From Claveliimonas ammoniilytica (GTDB taxonomy: Bacteria > Bacillota > Clostridia > Lachnospirales > Lachnospiraceae): a stretch of 64,000 bases of DNA. Numbering within the stretch: the stretch's first letter is position 1; each line of letters opens with the position of its first letter. The notes under the pieces were generated by a model. The model was given only the letters and a program-made list of their open reading frames with translations, ran no database searches and was not told the origin of the DNA. Location of the stretch: assembly GCF_025567415.1 (NCBI RefSeq), contig NZ_JAOQJV010000004.1, positions 135,910 to 199,909 of the forward strand, written 5' to 3'. The position numbers were made by a program, and so were the translations under genes. Shown here one piece after another: positions 25,488 to 34,312 of the stretch.

Positions 25488-26036
25488 TTAGAATTCTACT
25501 GATCCACTCTCTGTTTCGTTGATCACATAGTATACTTTGCTTTCTTCCGGTTTAATATAAAGATCCATAGTCTTGATCTCACCGATCTTGTGACCGGACT
25601 TTTTCCATGCTTTCTTTACATCAGCAATCATTGTATTCTCATGTACCTGCTTGCCATAGTATTCTACGTAAGCATTTACCTTCATGTCTTTTTTGCTTCT
25701 TCTTGTAGTTGCTTTCTTTGCAGCTTTTTTAGTTTCTTCTACAACTGTCTTAGCTGCTGCTTTTGTCTCTTTTGCTGCTGTCTTAGCTGCCGCTTTTGTC
25801 TCTTTTACCGCTTTCTTGGCTGCCGGCTTAACTTCTGCTGCTGCATTCTTCACTGCCGCTGCTGTCTTGGTTTCTTTTTCTTCTGTACCCGGCTCAGCCT
25901 TTTTTGAAGTCTCAGCAGCCTTTTCAACTGCTGCAACCTTTCTTGCTACTGCCTGTGCTTCAGACACAGCCTTTCTTGCTGCTGCCTGTGCCTCTGCTGC
26001 AACATTCTTACCAGCCGTCTTCTTAGTTCTTGCCAT
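25488..26036 (-). CDS. DUF6465 protein with histone-H1-like Lys/Ala repeats
   Basis: 182 residues in two parts. Residues 1-115 are low-complexity Ala/Lys/Val/Glu with repeats of the type KETKAAAKTAA, as in histone H1-like bacterial nucleoid proteins. Residues 118-182 form a compact domain (KVNAYVEYYGKQVHENTMI through ETESGSVEF) that I associate with DUF6465. The basic repeat suggests binding to DNA, RNA or an acidic polymer, but no function is established. Confidence 0.7.
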   Translation of the reverse strand: MARTKKTAGKNVAAEAQAAARKAVSEAQAVARKVAAVEKAAETSKKAEPGTEEKETKTAAAVKNAAAEVKPAAKKAVKETKAAAKTAAKETKAAAKTVVEETKKAAKKATTRRSKKDMKVNAYVEYYGKQVHENTMIADVKKAWKKSGHKIGEIKTMDLYIKPEESKVYYVINETESGSVEF

Positions 26037-26166
26037 GACAAATCCTCCAAATACTATATTCTATCTACACTTATGTGCTGTCCCATTCTGTCTGACCTCT
26101 GATGTAACAGAAATTATTATAGCACTTCTGGAAGATATTTCAATTAAAGATTACAGCGTAACTATT

Positions 26167-26478
26167 TTATTTACCGACAAAAGTCAACAATTCCTGCTTT
26201 GTCTGCTCTCCAACTGTACGTTTCACAACCTCTCCATTCTCAAAAATGAGAAAAGTAGGAATAGACATAACGCGGTATTCTCTGGCAATATCCATGGCAC
26301 TGTCAATATCCAGCTTGCACACCCTAATATCCGGATACTCATCTGCGATTTCTTCTACGATCGGTCCCATATTCTGACACGGTCCGCACCACTGTGCCCA
26401 GAAATCTACCAATACCGGCTTATCTGCCTTTAATACTACATCTTTAAAATGTTCTGCTGTTACATGTATTGCTGCCAT
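26167..26478 (-). CDS. trxA: Thioredoxin
   Basis: 103 residues with the active site WAQWCGPCQNM near residue 30 and the cis-Pro loop SIPTFLIF near 74. It is a cytosolic disulfide reductant of the usual length. It forms a single gene downstream of the GTPase-NYN gene, with its own likely TATAAT box near 26530. Confidence 0.95.
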   Translation of the reverse strand: MAAIHVTAEHFKDVVLKADKPVLVDFWAQWCGPCQNMGPIVEEIADEYPDIRVCKLDIDSAMDIAREYRVMSIPTFLIFENGEVVKRTVGEQTKQELLTFVGK

Positions 26479-26620
26479 ATATTTATCCTCTTTTCTTTTT
26501 TAGATAGTTTGTAAGTTCCTGATCAGATTATACACGATACCTGAAAAAATATCACTGTTTTTCCCCAATATATCCTCACAAAAAAATCTCATTAACCCTA
26601 TTTAAGATCTAATGAATATC

Positions 26621-29362
26621 TCACTTCAAATTCTTCCTTCCAAGCCTCACTTCTTCCATATGGCGCATCAGATTTTCATCCATATGGTCAAACAGATAGT
26701 TGCGATCAGATTCTCTGTGTCTGTCCCATTCTTCCCGGATCTGCCTCTCTGTAAATGCGATCTCTTCACGAAATTCTCTGGCTGAGATCAGATGTGCCCC
26801 CTGGCTGGTTGTGATCACCTGCTCCACTCCATCTGAGGTCACAACCGTCACATGTCGTTTTCTTCCAATCTCATGGACTACTTTTTCGATATACTGATCG
26901 GCAGTCTCAGCTTCCTTGGTAAACACCACATGAATATTGTGATAACGTTGGATTTCCAGTGCCTCACCGTCTACCTTATAGGCATCGAATACCAGAATGA
27001 GCACACATCTGCGGAAGCCCTGATAATTGCTCAGCACATCCATCAATTTATTTCTCGCCGCCTCAATGTTATCTTTTGCCAGTTCTTTTAACTCATCCCA
27101 GGCAAAGATTACATTATAACCATCTACCAGCAGATACTCTATTCCGTCATCACGATGCTTTTTCGGCTTACTGTCCACCGTCACTACCGTCTGGCCGACA
27201 GGTGCATTCCTTCGCTCGATCTTGCCATACGTACGGATAAAGATATCTTCCAGCTCTTTTTCTTCTTTGGCATTCCATCCTATATCAGCCGAAGACGGTG
27301 CTTTCTTTCCGGTCATACGGTCCTTACGGCGTGCAGAAGCCATATCAGTTGTCATGTTCTTCTGAATCTCCTGCCGCTTTTTCAGTTGACTCTCGATATG
27401 CATATGCGAGAACACTTCATTCCATGGCACATAATATCCTGCTCCATGGGAACAGAATACAGAACCAGCCGGATTCTCCATATCTGCTTCCGGATCATAG
27501 CCAATTTCTTCTATCACAGTATCCTGATCTGCACACGGACGATAACCGTCTAATGTACAAAACAGCCGTCCCCTACCTCTAGTATAGGTCGTCACTTCCA
27601 TCTGATAATCCCGCATAGCAGATACCGGCGCCATTCCTGTGATTACTGTCATATCACCGTCCGTTTCCGGCGGTTCAAATTCGCCATGCATCTTCTGAAT
27701 GTCATTCAGAGCTCTTCCCACATTCTCTGCCGGGATCTCCATAGCAAATGAATAATACGGTTCCAACAGCACATTATCTGCCTGCATCAGTCCCTGCCGC
27801 ACTGCACGGTATACTGCCTGCCGGAAATCTCCGCCCTCCGTATGCTTGAGATGTGCTCTTCCTGCTGCCAGTGTAATATGAACATCCGTAATCACAGAGC
27901 CTGTCAGCACGCCCCGGTGCTGCTTCTCATACAGATGTGTCAGAATCAGTCTCTGCCAGTTCTTATCCAGGATATCTTCACTGCACTCCGTGTCACACAC
28001 CACACCACTGCCTGGTTCACCCGGTTCCATGATCAGATGTACTTCCGAATAATGGCGGAGCGGTTCATAATGTCCCACTCCTTCTACCGTATTGCGGATT
28101 GTTTCTTTATACACGATACTTCCTGCATCAAATGTAACCGCAATACCAAATCGCTCTTCGATCAGGCTTCTTAAGATCTCAATCTGGATCTCGCCCATGA
28201 GTTGAACACCGATCTCACCATTTTCTTCCTTCCATACAATCCGCAGCATCGGATCTTCTTCTTCCAACTGCTTCAGATAACCAAGCATGGTATGCGCATC
28301 CACTTCTCGTGGATACTGCACACGGTAGCTGAGTACCGGTTCCAGCATTGGTGCCGAAACAGCCTTCTCATCACCAAGTGTCATGCCTGGTCTGGTAAAT
28401 GCGAGACCAGTCACTGCGCAGACAGTGCCAGCTTCCGCTTCCTGCACAAGCTCGTACTTTTCTCCCGAATAAATACGAATCTGGTTAACTTTTTCTTTCT
28501 TTTGTTCTTCATTTGTTTCTTCAGCAAACAGTGCTTCTTTTACTTTCAGACTGCCTCCGGTAATCTTCATATGTGTCAGCCGGTTGCCTGACGGATCTCT
28601 GGATATCTTATAGACTCTCGCGCCAAACACATTCGAATAAACCGGTGATTCCGTATACGCTTCCAGTCCCTGAAGAAAAGCTTCGATTCCTTCCTGTTTT
28701 AAAGCAGAACCAAAATAACATGGAAACAGACGTCTGCTGCGTATCAGGCGTCGTATCGTATCTGCCGACAACGTATCTGTTTCCAGATATTCTTCCATAG
28801 CAGTTTCTTCTAACATCGCCATGCTCTCCAGCCATTCACTCTCTGACACCGCTACCCTTGCATTGCCTTCAGTCAGACCGGCTGATCCTGGAAATGCTGT
28901 GCAGCCTTCTGACAGCCTGTCCTGTAATTCTGTCAACACTTTTTCCGGATCCGTTCCTGCCTGATCCATCTTATTTACAAAGATGAAGGTCGGAATCTGA
29001 TATCTGGCGAGCAACCGCCACAGAGTCTCCGTGTGTCCCTGCACACCATCAGCTCCATTTACCACCAGAATTGCATAATCCAACACCTGTAATGTACGTT
29101 CCATTTCTGCCGCAAAATCTACATGTCCCGGCGTATCAAGAAGTGTCACCGGACGGTCACCCAGCATGATCTCCGCCTGTTTGGAAAATATCGTAATGCC
29201 ACGGCTCTGCTCCAGTTCATAATTATCCAGATAGGCATCCCCATGATCGACTCTTCCGAGCTTACGGATCTTTCCCGTCTGAAAAAGTATGCTCTCTGCC
29301 AGTGTCGTCTTACCGGAATCCACGTGCGCCAGAATTCCTGCCGTCAACTTACATTTCGACAT
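26621..29362 (-). CDS. TetM/EF-G-like GTPase fused to a Rae1/YacP-like NYN ribonuclease domain
   Basis: 913 residues. Residues 1-650 are a TetM-type translation factor: G1 AHVDSGKTT, G2 RGIT, G3 DTPGH, G4 NKMD, then domains II-V including LLEPYYSFAMEIPAENVGRALND. Residues 650-745 are a charged linker. From about 748 on there is a complete NYN domain with YLLVDGYNVIFAWDELKEL, VLILVFDAYKV, FTKEAETADQYIEK and VVTSDGVEQ, closely like Bacillus Rae1 (YacP). Rae1 is known to cleave mRNA in the ribosomal A site. TetM-like proteins bind the A-site region of the ribosome. The tip of domain IV, which in TetM carries YSPVS and displaces tetracycline, reads LKHTEGG here, so tetracycline resistance is doubtful. 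Its start overlaps the upstream parvulin gene by 14 bases. Confidence 0.92.
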   Translation of the reverse strand: MSKCKLTAGILAHVDSGKTTLAESILFQTGKIRKLGRVDHGDAYLDNYELEQSRGITIFSKQAEIMLGDRPVTLLDTPGHVDFAAEMERTLQVLDYAILVVNGADGVQGHTETLWRLLARYQIPTFIFVNKMDQAGTDPEKVLTELQDRLSEGCTAFPGSAGLTEGNARVAVSESEWLESMAMLEETAMEEYLETDTLSADTIRRLIRSRRLFPCYFGSALKQEGIEAFLQGLEAYTESPVYSNVFGARVYKISRDPSGNRLTHMKITGGSLKVKEALFAEETNEEQKKEKVNQIRIYSGEKYELVQEAEAGTVCAVTGLAFTRPGMTLGDEKAVSAPMLEPVLSYRVQYPREVDAHTMLGYLKQLEEEDPMLRIVWKEENGEIGVQLMGEIQIEILRSLIEERFGIAVTFDAGSIVYKETIRNTVEGVGHYEPLRHYSEVHLIMEPGEPGSGVVCDTECSEDILDKNWQRLILTHLYEKQHRGVLTGSVITDVHITLAAGRAHLKHTEGGDFRQAVYRAVRQGLMQADNVLLEPYYSFAMEIPAENVGRALNDIQKMHGEFEPPETDGDMTVITGMAPVSAMRDYQMEVTTYTRGRGRLFCTLDGYRPCADQDTVIEEIGYDPEADMENPAGSVFCSHGAGYYVPWNEVFSHMHIESQLKKRQEIQKNMTTDMASARRKDRMTGKKAPSSADIGWNAKEEKELEDIFIRTYGKIERRNAPVGQTVVTVDSKPKKHRDDGIEYLLVDGYNVIFAWDELKELAKDNIEAARNKLMDVLSNYQGFRRCVLILVFDAYKVDGEALEIQRYHNIHVVFTKEAETADQYIEKVVHEIGRKRHVTVVTSDGVEQVITTSQGAHLISAREFREEIAFTERQIREEWDRHRESDRNYLFDHMDENLMRHMEEVRLGRKNLK

Positions 29363-30089
29363 ATTTTTCTTTCAACTCTTTTTCTTTTGCTTCGTATGCG
29401 TCATTCTGTTTCTTCTGAAAAAGTGTGTTCACGATGGTTGCTTTCACAGCTTCAAATGGCTGTACCTCAGCTTCATTTTTCTTCTCCACACGGATCAGGT
29501 GATATCCAAACTGTGTCTTTACCGGTCCTACAACCTTGCCCGGTTCTGCCGCGAATGCTGCCTCATCAAACTCTTTGACCATCTGACCATGCCCGAATTC
29601 TCCAAGGTCTCCCCCCTGCTGTCCGGATGGACAGGTAGAATGCTGCTTTGCTGCTTCTTCAAAAGAAATCTCTCCACTTACAATACTATTCAGGATGTCG
29701 GTGCATTTATCCTCATCCTCTACCAGAATATGCTTCGCCTGCACGGTCTCTTCTTTCTTAAATTTATTCGGATTCGCTTCGTAATACTCTTTGGCTTCCT
29801 CTTCCGTCACCTTTACATTCTTCACTGCCTCGCGCATGGCAAGCTGTGCCAGAATATCGCGTCTGGTATTCTCCAGAATACGTGCAAATTCCTCAGTCTT
29901 ATCCAGTCCCTGCTCAACTGCATCCACTGAAAAAGTATACAACGCCAGATACTGATCCAGCAGTCTCTCCCTGAATCCCGGATACTGCAGATATGCCTTT
30001 TTGTCCTGCGGCAGATTCTCTACAAATAAATCAAATTCTTCCTGTTTAATCTCTTTTCCTGCAACAACTGCAATTACTCCATCTTTCAT
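29349..30089 (-). CDS. Cytosolic parvulin-type peptidyl-prolyl isomerase
   Basis: 246 residues. The N-terminal SurA/PrsA-like helical region covers about 1-115, and the parvulin domain is AKHILVEDEDKC, GGDLGEFGHGQMVKEFDEAAF and TQFGYHLIRVEKK (about 120-215). No signal peptide or lipobox is present, so it should act in the cytosol, unlike PrsA. The start MKDGVIAVVAG at 30089 has AAGGAGATAAG before it. Its end overlaps the GTPase-NYN start, and the pairing suggests a role near translation or nascent chains (inference). Confidence 0.9.
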   Translation of the reverse strand: MKDGVIAVVAGKEIKQEEFDLFVENLPQDKKAYLQYPGFRERLLDQYLALYTFSVDAVEQGLDKTEEFARILENTRRDILAQLAMREAVKNVKVTEEEAKEYYEANPNKFKKEETVQAKHILVEDEDKCTDILNSIVSGEISFEEAAKQHSTCPSGQQGGDLGEFGHGQMVKEFDEAAFAAEPGKVVGPVKTQFGYHLIRVEKKNEAEVQPFEAVKATIVNTLFQKKQNDAYEAKEKELKEKYVEM

Positions 30090-30114
30090 GTTCTTATCTC
30101 CTTCTATATCTTTC

Positions 30115-30591
30115 TTATAACTCCATCGGTTTCCCGTCCAGAGCCGCACTGACTAATCGGTCGTGTCCATCATAGACCAGCTTCAGTGAGAAAAATGACT
30201 CCCTTTCCACCAGAAGTCTCAGAAAAATGCGATCACCTTCCCATAGATTCAATTCTCCGATCCGGTCGATCTCTACCCATTCCAGATCTCCCTCATCACA
30301 CGGAATCTCTTCGCCTTTAAATCCATCGGCCGTAAACAACGACATATATTCCGTCACACCGCTTCCTGATACAAAGGTCACGATGCCCCGGAACCGATAA
30401 GATGTCAGTGTATACCCGGTCTCTTCTTTTACTTCCCTGAGCAGGCATTCCTCCGGACTTTCATCCGCTTCAAAATGACCGCCTACGCCGATCCACTTAC
30501 CTTCATTGACATCGTTCTCCTTCACATTGCGGTGAAGCATCAGATATTTTCCATCATTTTCAATATAACAAAGTGTACTTAAGGATTCCAT
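30115..30591 (-). CDS. Nudix hydrolase (8-oxo-dGTP diphosphatase-like)
   Basis: 158 residues. The full Nudix box GX5EX7REVXEETG is present (GHFEADESPEECLLREVKEE) near residues 40-62. The start at 30591 (MESLSTLCYIENDG) has CAGGAG upstream, and family members begin at this point; an extension to 30663 was rejected. It hydrolyses a nucleoside diphosphate-X compound, and MutT-like cleaning is the usual annotation. It lies 25 bases upstream of the parvulin gene, so the three form one operon. Confidence 0.9.
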   Translation of the reverse strand: MESLSTLCYIENDGKYLMLHRNVKENDVNEGKWIGVGGHFEADESPEECLLREVKEETGYTLTSYRFRGIVTFVSGSGVTEYMSLFTADGFKGEEIPCDEGDLEWVEIDRIGELNLWEGDRIFLRLLVERESFFSLKLVYDGHDRLVSAALDGKPMEL

Positions 30592-30662
30592 GCTTTTCTC
30601 CTGTTTTCCAAAGCTTTTCAAATGTGCTATGATTAGTTTATCGGAATTTAGGAGGAAATGCA

Positions 30663-31556
30663 ATGAATCGAACGATAAATTATCAGATAGATAAGACTGC
30701 CGCCGGACTCCGCGTGGAACAGTTTTTGAAACGTAAGGGATATTCTTCCCAGAATATCTCTTCCATTAAGCATATGCCAGAAAGCATTCTGGTGAACGGC
30801 GTCCATTATTATATGCGGCAGGAACTTGCCGAAGGGGACTGTTTAAGTGTCCGCATCAGTGAGACCAAATGCTCTGACAAAATCCCACCGGTAGAATTAC
30901 CTTTAAATATTGTCTATGAAGACGAGGATATCATTGTCCTGAACAAACCGGCCGGCATGCCAATCCATCCTTCCCTGAATAATTACTATAATACAATGGC
31001 CAATGCACTGGCGTGGTACTACCAAGAGCAGGACAAGCCATTTATCTTCCGGTGCTGTAACAGACTGGATCGGGATACCTCCGGACTTACTGTCGTGGCA
31101 AAGCATCTGGTCAGTGCCGGAATTCTCTCTTCGATGACCGGACGCAGGGAAGTCCACAGGGAATACCTTGCCATTGCCTCTGGACACGTAACGCCCGAAG
31201 CTGGCACCATCTCTGCCCCACTCGGCAGAAAACCCGGCACCATCATCGAGCGTATGGTGGACTGGGATAACGGCGAAACCGCTATCACCCATTATCATGT
31301 TGTAAAAACGACCAGACATTACAGTCTGGTCGCATTGAAGCTTGAGACCGGACGCACACACCAGATCCGCATTCATATGAAGCATCTGGGATATCCACTG
31401 ATCGGAGATTATCTCTACAATCCGGACATGCGCCACATTGGTCGTCAGGCTCTTCATTCTCATAAACTTTCATTTTGTCATCCGATCACTGGAGAAATAA
31501 TGTCTTTCACCGCTCCTCTCCCAGATGACATGCAGGAAGCGCTGGATGCCGATTAA
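30663..31556 (+). CDS. RluA-family pseudouridine synthase
   Basis: 297 residues. A short S4-like N-terminal part (about 14-70) precedes the catalytic domain with INKPAGMPIHPS-like LNKPAGMPIHPS near residue 95, the catalytic Asp in CNRLDRDTSGLTVVAK near 135, and GRTHQIRIHMKHLGYPLIGD near 225. It isomerises uridines in rRNA or tRNA; the exact target cannot be read from the sequence. It is divergent from the Nudix gene and its stop overlaps that of cytX on the other strand by 4 bases. Confidence 0.93.
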   Translation: MNRTINYQIDKTAAGLRVEQFLKRKGYSSQNISSIKHMPESILVNGVHYYMRQELAEGDCLSVRISETKCSDKIPPVELPLNIVYEDEDIIVLNKPAGMPIHPSLNNYYNTMANALAWYYQEQDKPFIFRCCNRLDRDTSGLTVVAKHLVSAGILSSMTGRREVHREYLAIASGHVTPEAGTISAPLGRKPGTIIERMVDWDNGETAITHYHVVKTTRHYSLVALKLETGRTHQIRIHMKHLGYPLIGDYLYNPDMRHIGRQALHSHKLSFCHPITGEIMSFTAPLPDDMQEALDAD

Positions 31557-32731
31557 GCTTTCTTGCTTCCCATGCATTTCCGGATAATGACACAGATCAC
31601 AATGGTCACCGCCATATCCGGAAGTGTATTTCCTACCGGAATATCCACACCCATTAAGTATCGATATAATACAAATCCTACAATCCAGATCACAATGTTT
31701 GTCACATCAATCGCATCTGACAGACTGTCTGCACGTTTCAGGATAAAGAAGTCTGCGATCTGGATTGCGATCATCGGTGCAAACACAGAACCGATCAGAT
31801 ACAGGAAATCCGTAATATTATCCATCGGATATACGATCGCCCCAACAGTACCGATCACGGTCACTGCTACGGCTGCATATTTTCCATTCAGTTTGGAAAA
31901 TACAGATTCAGCAGAAATGCCTGCGGAATACGCATCCAGGAATGTAGTAGTTACTGTTGAAAATACAATGATCAACAGTCCTGCGATTCCAAGTCCTGCT
32001 TTCACCATGATCTGAGCAATATCATACTCTCCGGTGTAAATCGCCGCACCCATACCGATCACGTACATCCAGCAGCTGATGATACCATAAACAACAGCAC
32101 TGACTGCTGTTGCTTTCACCGGCTCCTCTGCTTCTCTTGTATAGTCACTGCTCAGCGGAAGCCATGATAACGGCATCGCTACCGCCAGCTCTACAGCTGC
32201 GCCAAAGGACATTGCCTCACTTGTATCCACATTTCCTGCCGCTCCACTGAAGAAGATTACCTTGCAAAGTACCAGTGTCAGGATAAACAAAGCTGCCATT
32301 GCAATGGTATTGATCTTGCCAAGATTGGTAATCCCTACCAGAATCCACACAATGATCAATGCTCCGATTACCAGACACCACACCCATCTTCCGGTATTCA
32401 ATACGCCATCTGCTGCCAACGCACCATCATAGATCATGATCGCCGTCCAGCCAACCAGCTGAAGGACATTTAAAAAAGAAAAGAATACTCCGCCGTTCTG
32501 TCCAAAACTCATTTTAACCGTTTCCATTGCACTTCTTCTGGTCTTACCGCCGATCACACCTGCCAGGAATAACATGGTACATCCGATAATGTGACCGATA
32601 ATGATTGCCAGAATACCTTTCTGGAATCCAAGCGGTGCAAATGCTGTACCGGTAAGGATCTCTGCCAGCGATACGCCTGCGCCAAACCAGATCAGACCAT
32701 TCTCAAAGATTGAGGTTCTCTTTTCCTTCAT
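31553..32731 (-). CDS. cytX: Putative hydroxymethylpyrimidine transporter CytX
   Basis: 392 residues with about twelve membrane helices and NCS1-family features (ENGLIWFGAGVSLAEILTGT at the N-terminus, PLSWLPLSSDYTREAEEPV near residue 190). CytX proteins are linked to uptake of the thiamine pyrimidine moiety. The start at 32731 has AAAGGAGG at 9 bases, and an upstream extension lies within thiD. It is the last gene of the thiamine operon, directly after thiD, which supports the substrate. Confidence 0.9.
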   Translation of the reverse strand: MKEKRTSIFENGLIWFGAGVSLAEILTGTAFAPLGFQKGILAIIIGHIIGCTMLFLAGVIGGKTRRSAMETVKMSFGQNGGVFFSFLNVLQLVGWTAIMIYDGALAADGVLNTGRWVWCLVIGALIIVWILVGITNLGKINTIAMAALFILTLVLCKVIFFSGAAGNVDTSEAMSFGAAVELAVAMPLSWLPLSSDYTREAEEPVKATAVSAVVYGIISCWMYVIGMGAAIYTGEYDIAQIMVKAGLGIAGLLIIVFSTVTTTFLDAYSAGISAESVFSKLNGKYAAVAVTVIGTVGAIVYPMDNITDFLYLIGSVFAPMIAIQIADFFILKRADSLSDAIDVTNIVIWIVGFVLYRYLMGVDIPVGNTLPDMAVTIVICVIIRKCMGSKKA

Positions 32732-32732
32732 C

Positions 32733-33548
32733 TTAGGCTTCCTCCTTTGCGCATTCAGTATATTCATTTTTAATTGCAAATCCGTGATTCATCGGACCAC
32801 TGCCTTTACCCAGATCAAGCATTGCTGCCAGCGCACCGGAAATGTATTTCTTTGCACGCTCAACTGAAGTATCCAGATCATATCCTTTTGCCAGATTCGA
32901 TGCAATCGCGCTGGACAGTGTACAGCCGGTTCCATGCGTATTCGGATTATCAATACGCTCTCCGTAGAACCATTTATATTCGCCGTCTCTCCACAGCAGG
33001 TCATTGGCATCGTTTAACTGATGTCCTCCTTTGCAGAGTACTGCACAGTGATATTCTGTTCCAATCTTCTCTGCTGCCTTGATCATGTCTTCTTCTGTAT
33101 GGATCTCCATACCAGACAACACTTCTGCCTCCGGAATATTCGGAGTCAACACGGTTGCGATCGGAAGCAAACGCTTTTTCAATGCATCAACTGCTTCATC
33201 ACAGATCAGTTTTGCTCCACTGGTAGCTACCATAACCGGATCTACTACGATGTTCTTTGCTTTATATTCTTCCAGCTTATCTGCAATCTTATTGATCAAT
33301 GCATCCGAAGATACCATACCAATCTTCACTGCATTCGGATAAATATCGGTAAATATATTATCCATCTGATCTTCCAGAAATTCTGGCGTTACTTCCATAA
33401 TACCTGTGACTCCGGTTGTATTCTGTGCAGTCAGAGCTGTGATCGCACTCATAGCGTATACGCCATTGCTGATCATTGTCTTAATATCTGCCTGAATTCC
33501 GGCGCCTCCACTGGAATCACTTCCAGCGATTGTTAATGCTGTTCTCAT
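32733..33548 (-). CDS. thiD: Hydroxymethylpyrimidine/phosphomethylpyrimidine kinase
   Basis: 271 residues of the ribokinase fold: TIAGSDSSGGAGIQADIKT at the N-terminus, DPVMVATSGAKLI near residue 105 and the catalytic NPNTHGTGCTLSSAIASNLA near 208. It phosphorylates HMP and HMP-P for thiamine synthesis. A structured 60-base segment precedes it. The cytX start lies one base beyond its stop. Confidence 0.96.
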   Translation of the reverse strand: MRTALTIAGSDSSGGAGIQADIKTMISNGVYAMSAITALTAQNTTGVTGIMEVTPEFLEDQMDNIFTDIYPNAVKIGMVSSDALINKIADKLEEYKAKNIVVDPVMVATSGAKLICDEAVDALKKRLLPIATVLTPNIPEAEVLSGMEIHTEEDMIKAAEKIGTEYHCAVLCKGGHQLNDANDLLWRDGEYKWFYGERIDNPNTHGTGCTLSSAIASNLAKGYDLDTSVERAKKYISGALAAMLDLGKGSGPMNHGFAIKNEYTECAKEEA

Positions 33549-33595
33549 ACCTCATTCTTCCTTTCTTCTGTATCTATCTATGCATTAATTTTTCC

Positions 33596-33656
33596 GCTTA
33601 CTGCGGGACGACTGAAGGTGGTGCCCCCAATCAGCCGTCGGATTACTCCCGTAACT
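33596..33656 (-). other. Structured intergenic segment upstream of thiD
   Basis: On the minus strand GACGGCTGA pairs with TCAGTCGTC (9 bp with one wobble) around a loop containing GGGGGCACCACC. Outer CGGG and CCCG can extend the stem, and a second small hairpin CCGC-AGTAA-GCGG follows. It fits no riboswitch class I know. It lies inside the TPP-controlled operon, between the HAD and thiD genes. Confidence 0.45.
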
Positions 33657-33664
33657 ATATCGTC

Positions 33665-34312
33665 TTATAGCGGCAGTTTTCCTGCCTCAGACCAGTCTTC
33701 CAACACATAATCTGCCGTTTCCCGGATCTGCTTCCAGTCATCTCCATTGCTCATATCCCGGATACCAACCGTAATAAAACCTGCATTCTTTGCAGTCTCA
33801 ATCGCATATCCGGCATCCTCAAATACCATTATTTCTTCCGGCTTTCTGCCCAGTACAGATGCACACTGCAGATAAATCTCCGGCTCATGCTTACCCCTGC
33901 CAAGTTCAGAGCAGGTCAGGATTTCCTGAAAATAATGATCCATGCCAAGTCGCTTCAATGCTGCCTCTGCATATTCCTTATGACCCGCCGTAGCAATTAT
34001 CATAGGAATTTTATTCGTATATAGTTTCTCAAGAAACTTTATCGCATCTTCTTTTGCCTGTACTTCTTTGTAATAGAAGTCTCTGACTACCATCAGAAGC
34101 CCCTGTGTAATCTCTTCTGCGGACTGTGGTAAATTATAATGCTCTTTCGTATATGCCACGCCCTCTTCTATCGTCATCGGATACAGAATCTTACTCAGTC
34201 CCGGTTCCGGTTCTACCTGAATATTCTCCAGATACCGGACACCTGCCACTTCCCAGATTCCCATAGAATCCAAAAGTGTTCCATCTACGTCAAAGATTGC
34301 CCCGCGGATCAT
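33665..34312 (-). CDS. HAD-superfamily phosphatase in the thiamine operon
   Basis: 215 residues. HAD motif I is IFDVDGTLLDSMG at the N-terminus, motif II is IATAG near residue 112, and motif IV is VFEDAGYAIETAKNAGF near 168. This is the beta-phosphoglucomutase/phosphatase subgroup with an alpha-helical cap. It overlaps thiE by 4 bases. A thiamine monophosphate or pathway-intermediate phosphatase role is inferred from position only. Confidence 0.88.
   Translation of the reverse strand: MIRGAIFDVDGTLLDSMGIWEVAGVRYLENIQVEPEPGLSKILYPMTIEEGVAYTKEHYNLPQSAEEITQGLLMVVRDFYYKEVQAKEDAIKFLEKLYTNKIPMIIATAGHKEYAEAALKRLGMDHYFQEILTCSELGRGKHEPEIYLQCASVLGRKPEEIMVFEDAGYAIETAKNAGFITVGIRDMSNGDDWKQIRETADYVLEDWSEAGKLPL

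Noticed and set aside
26621..29362. Tetracycline resistance gene
   Set aside because: The overall fold is TetM-like, but the drug-site loop is replaced and an NYN nuclease domain is fused, so resistance is not claimed.
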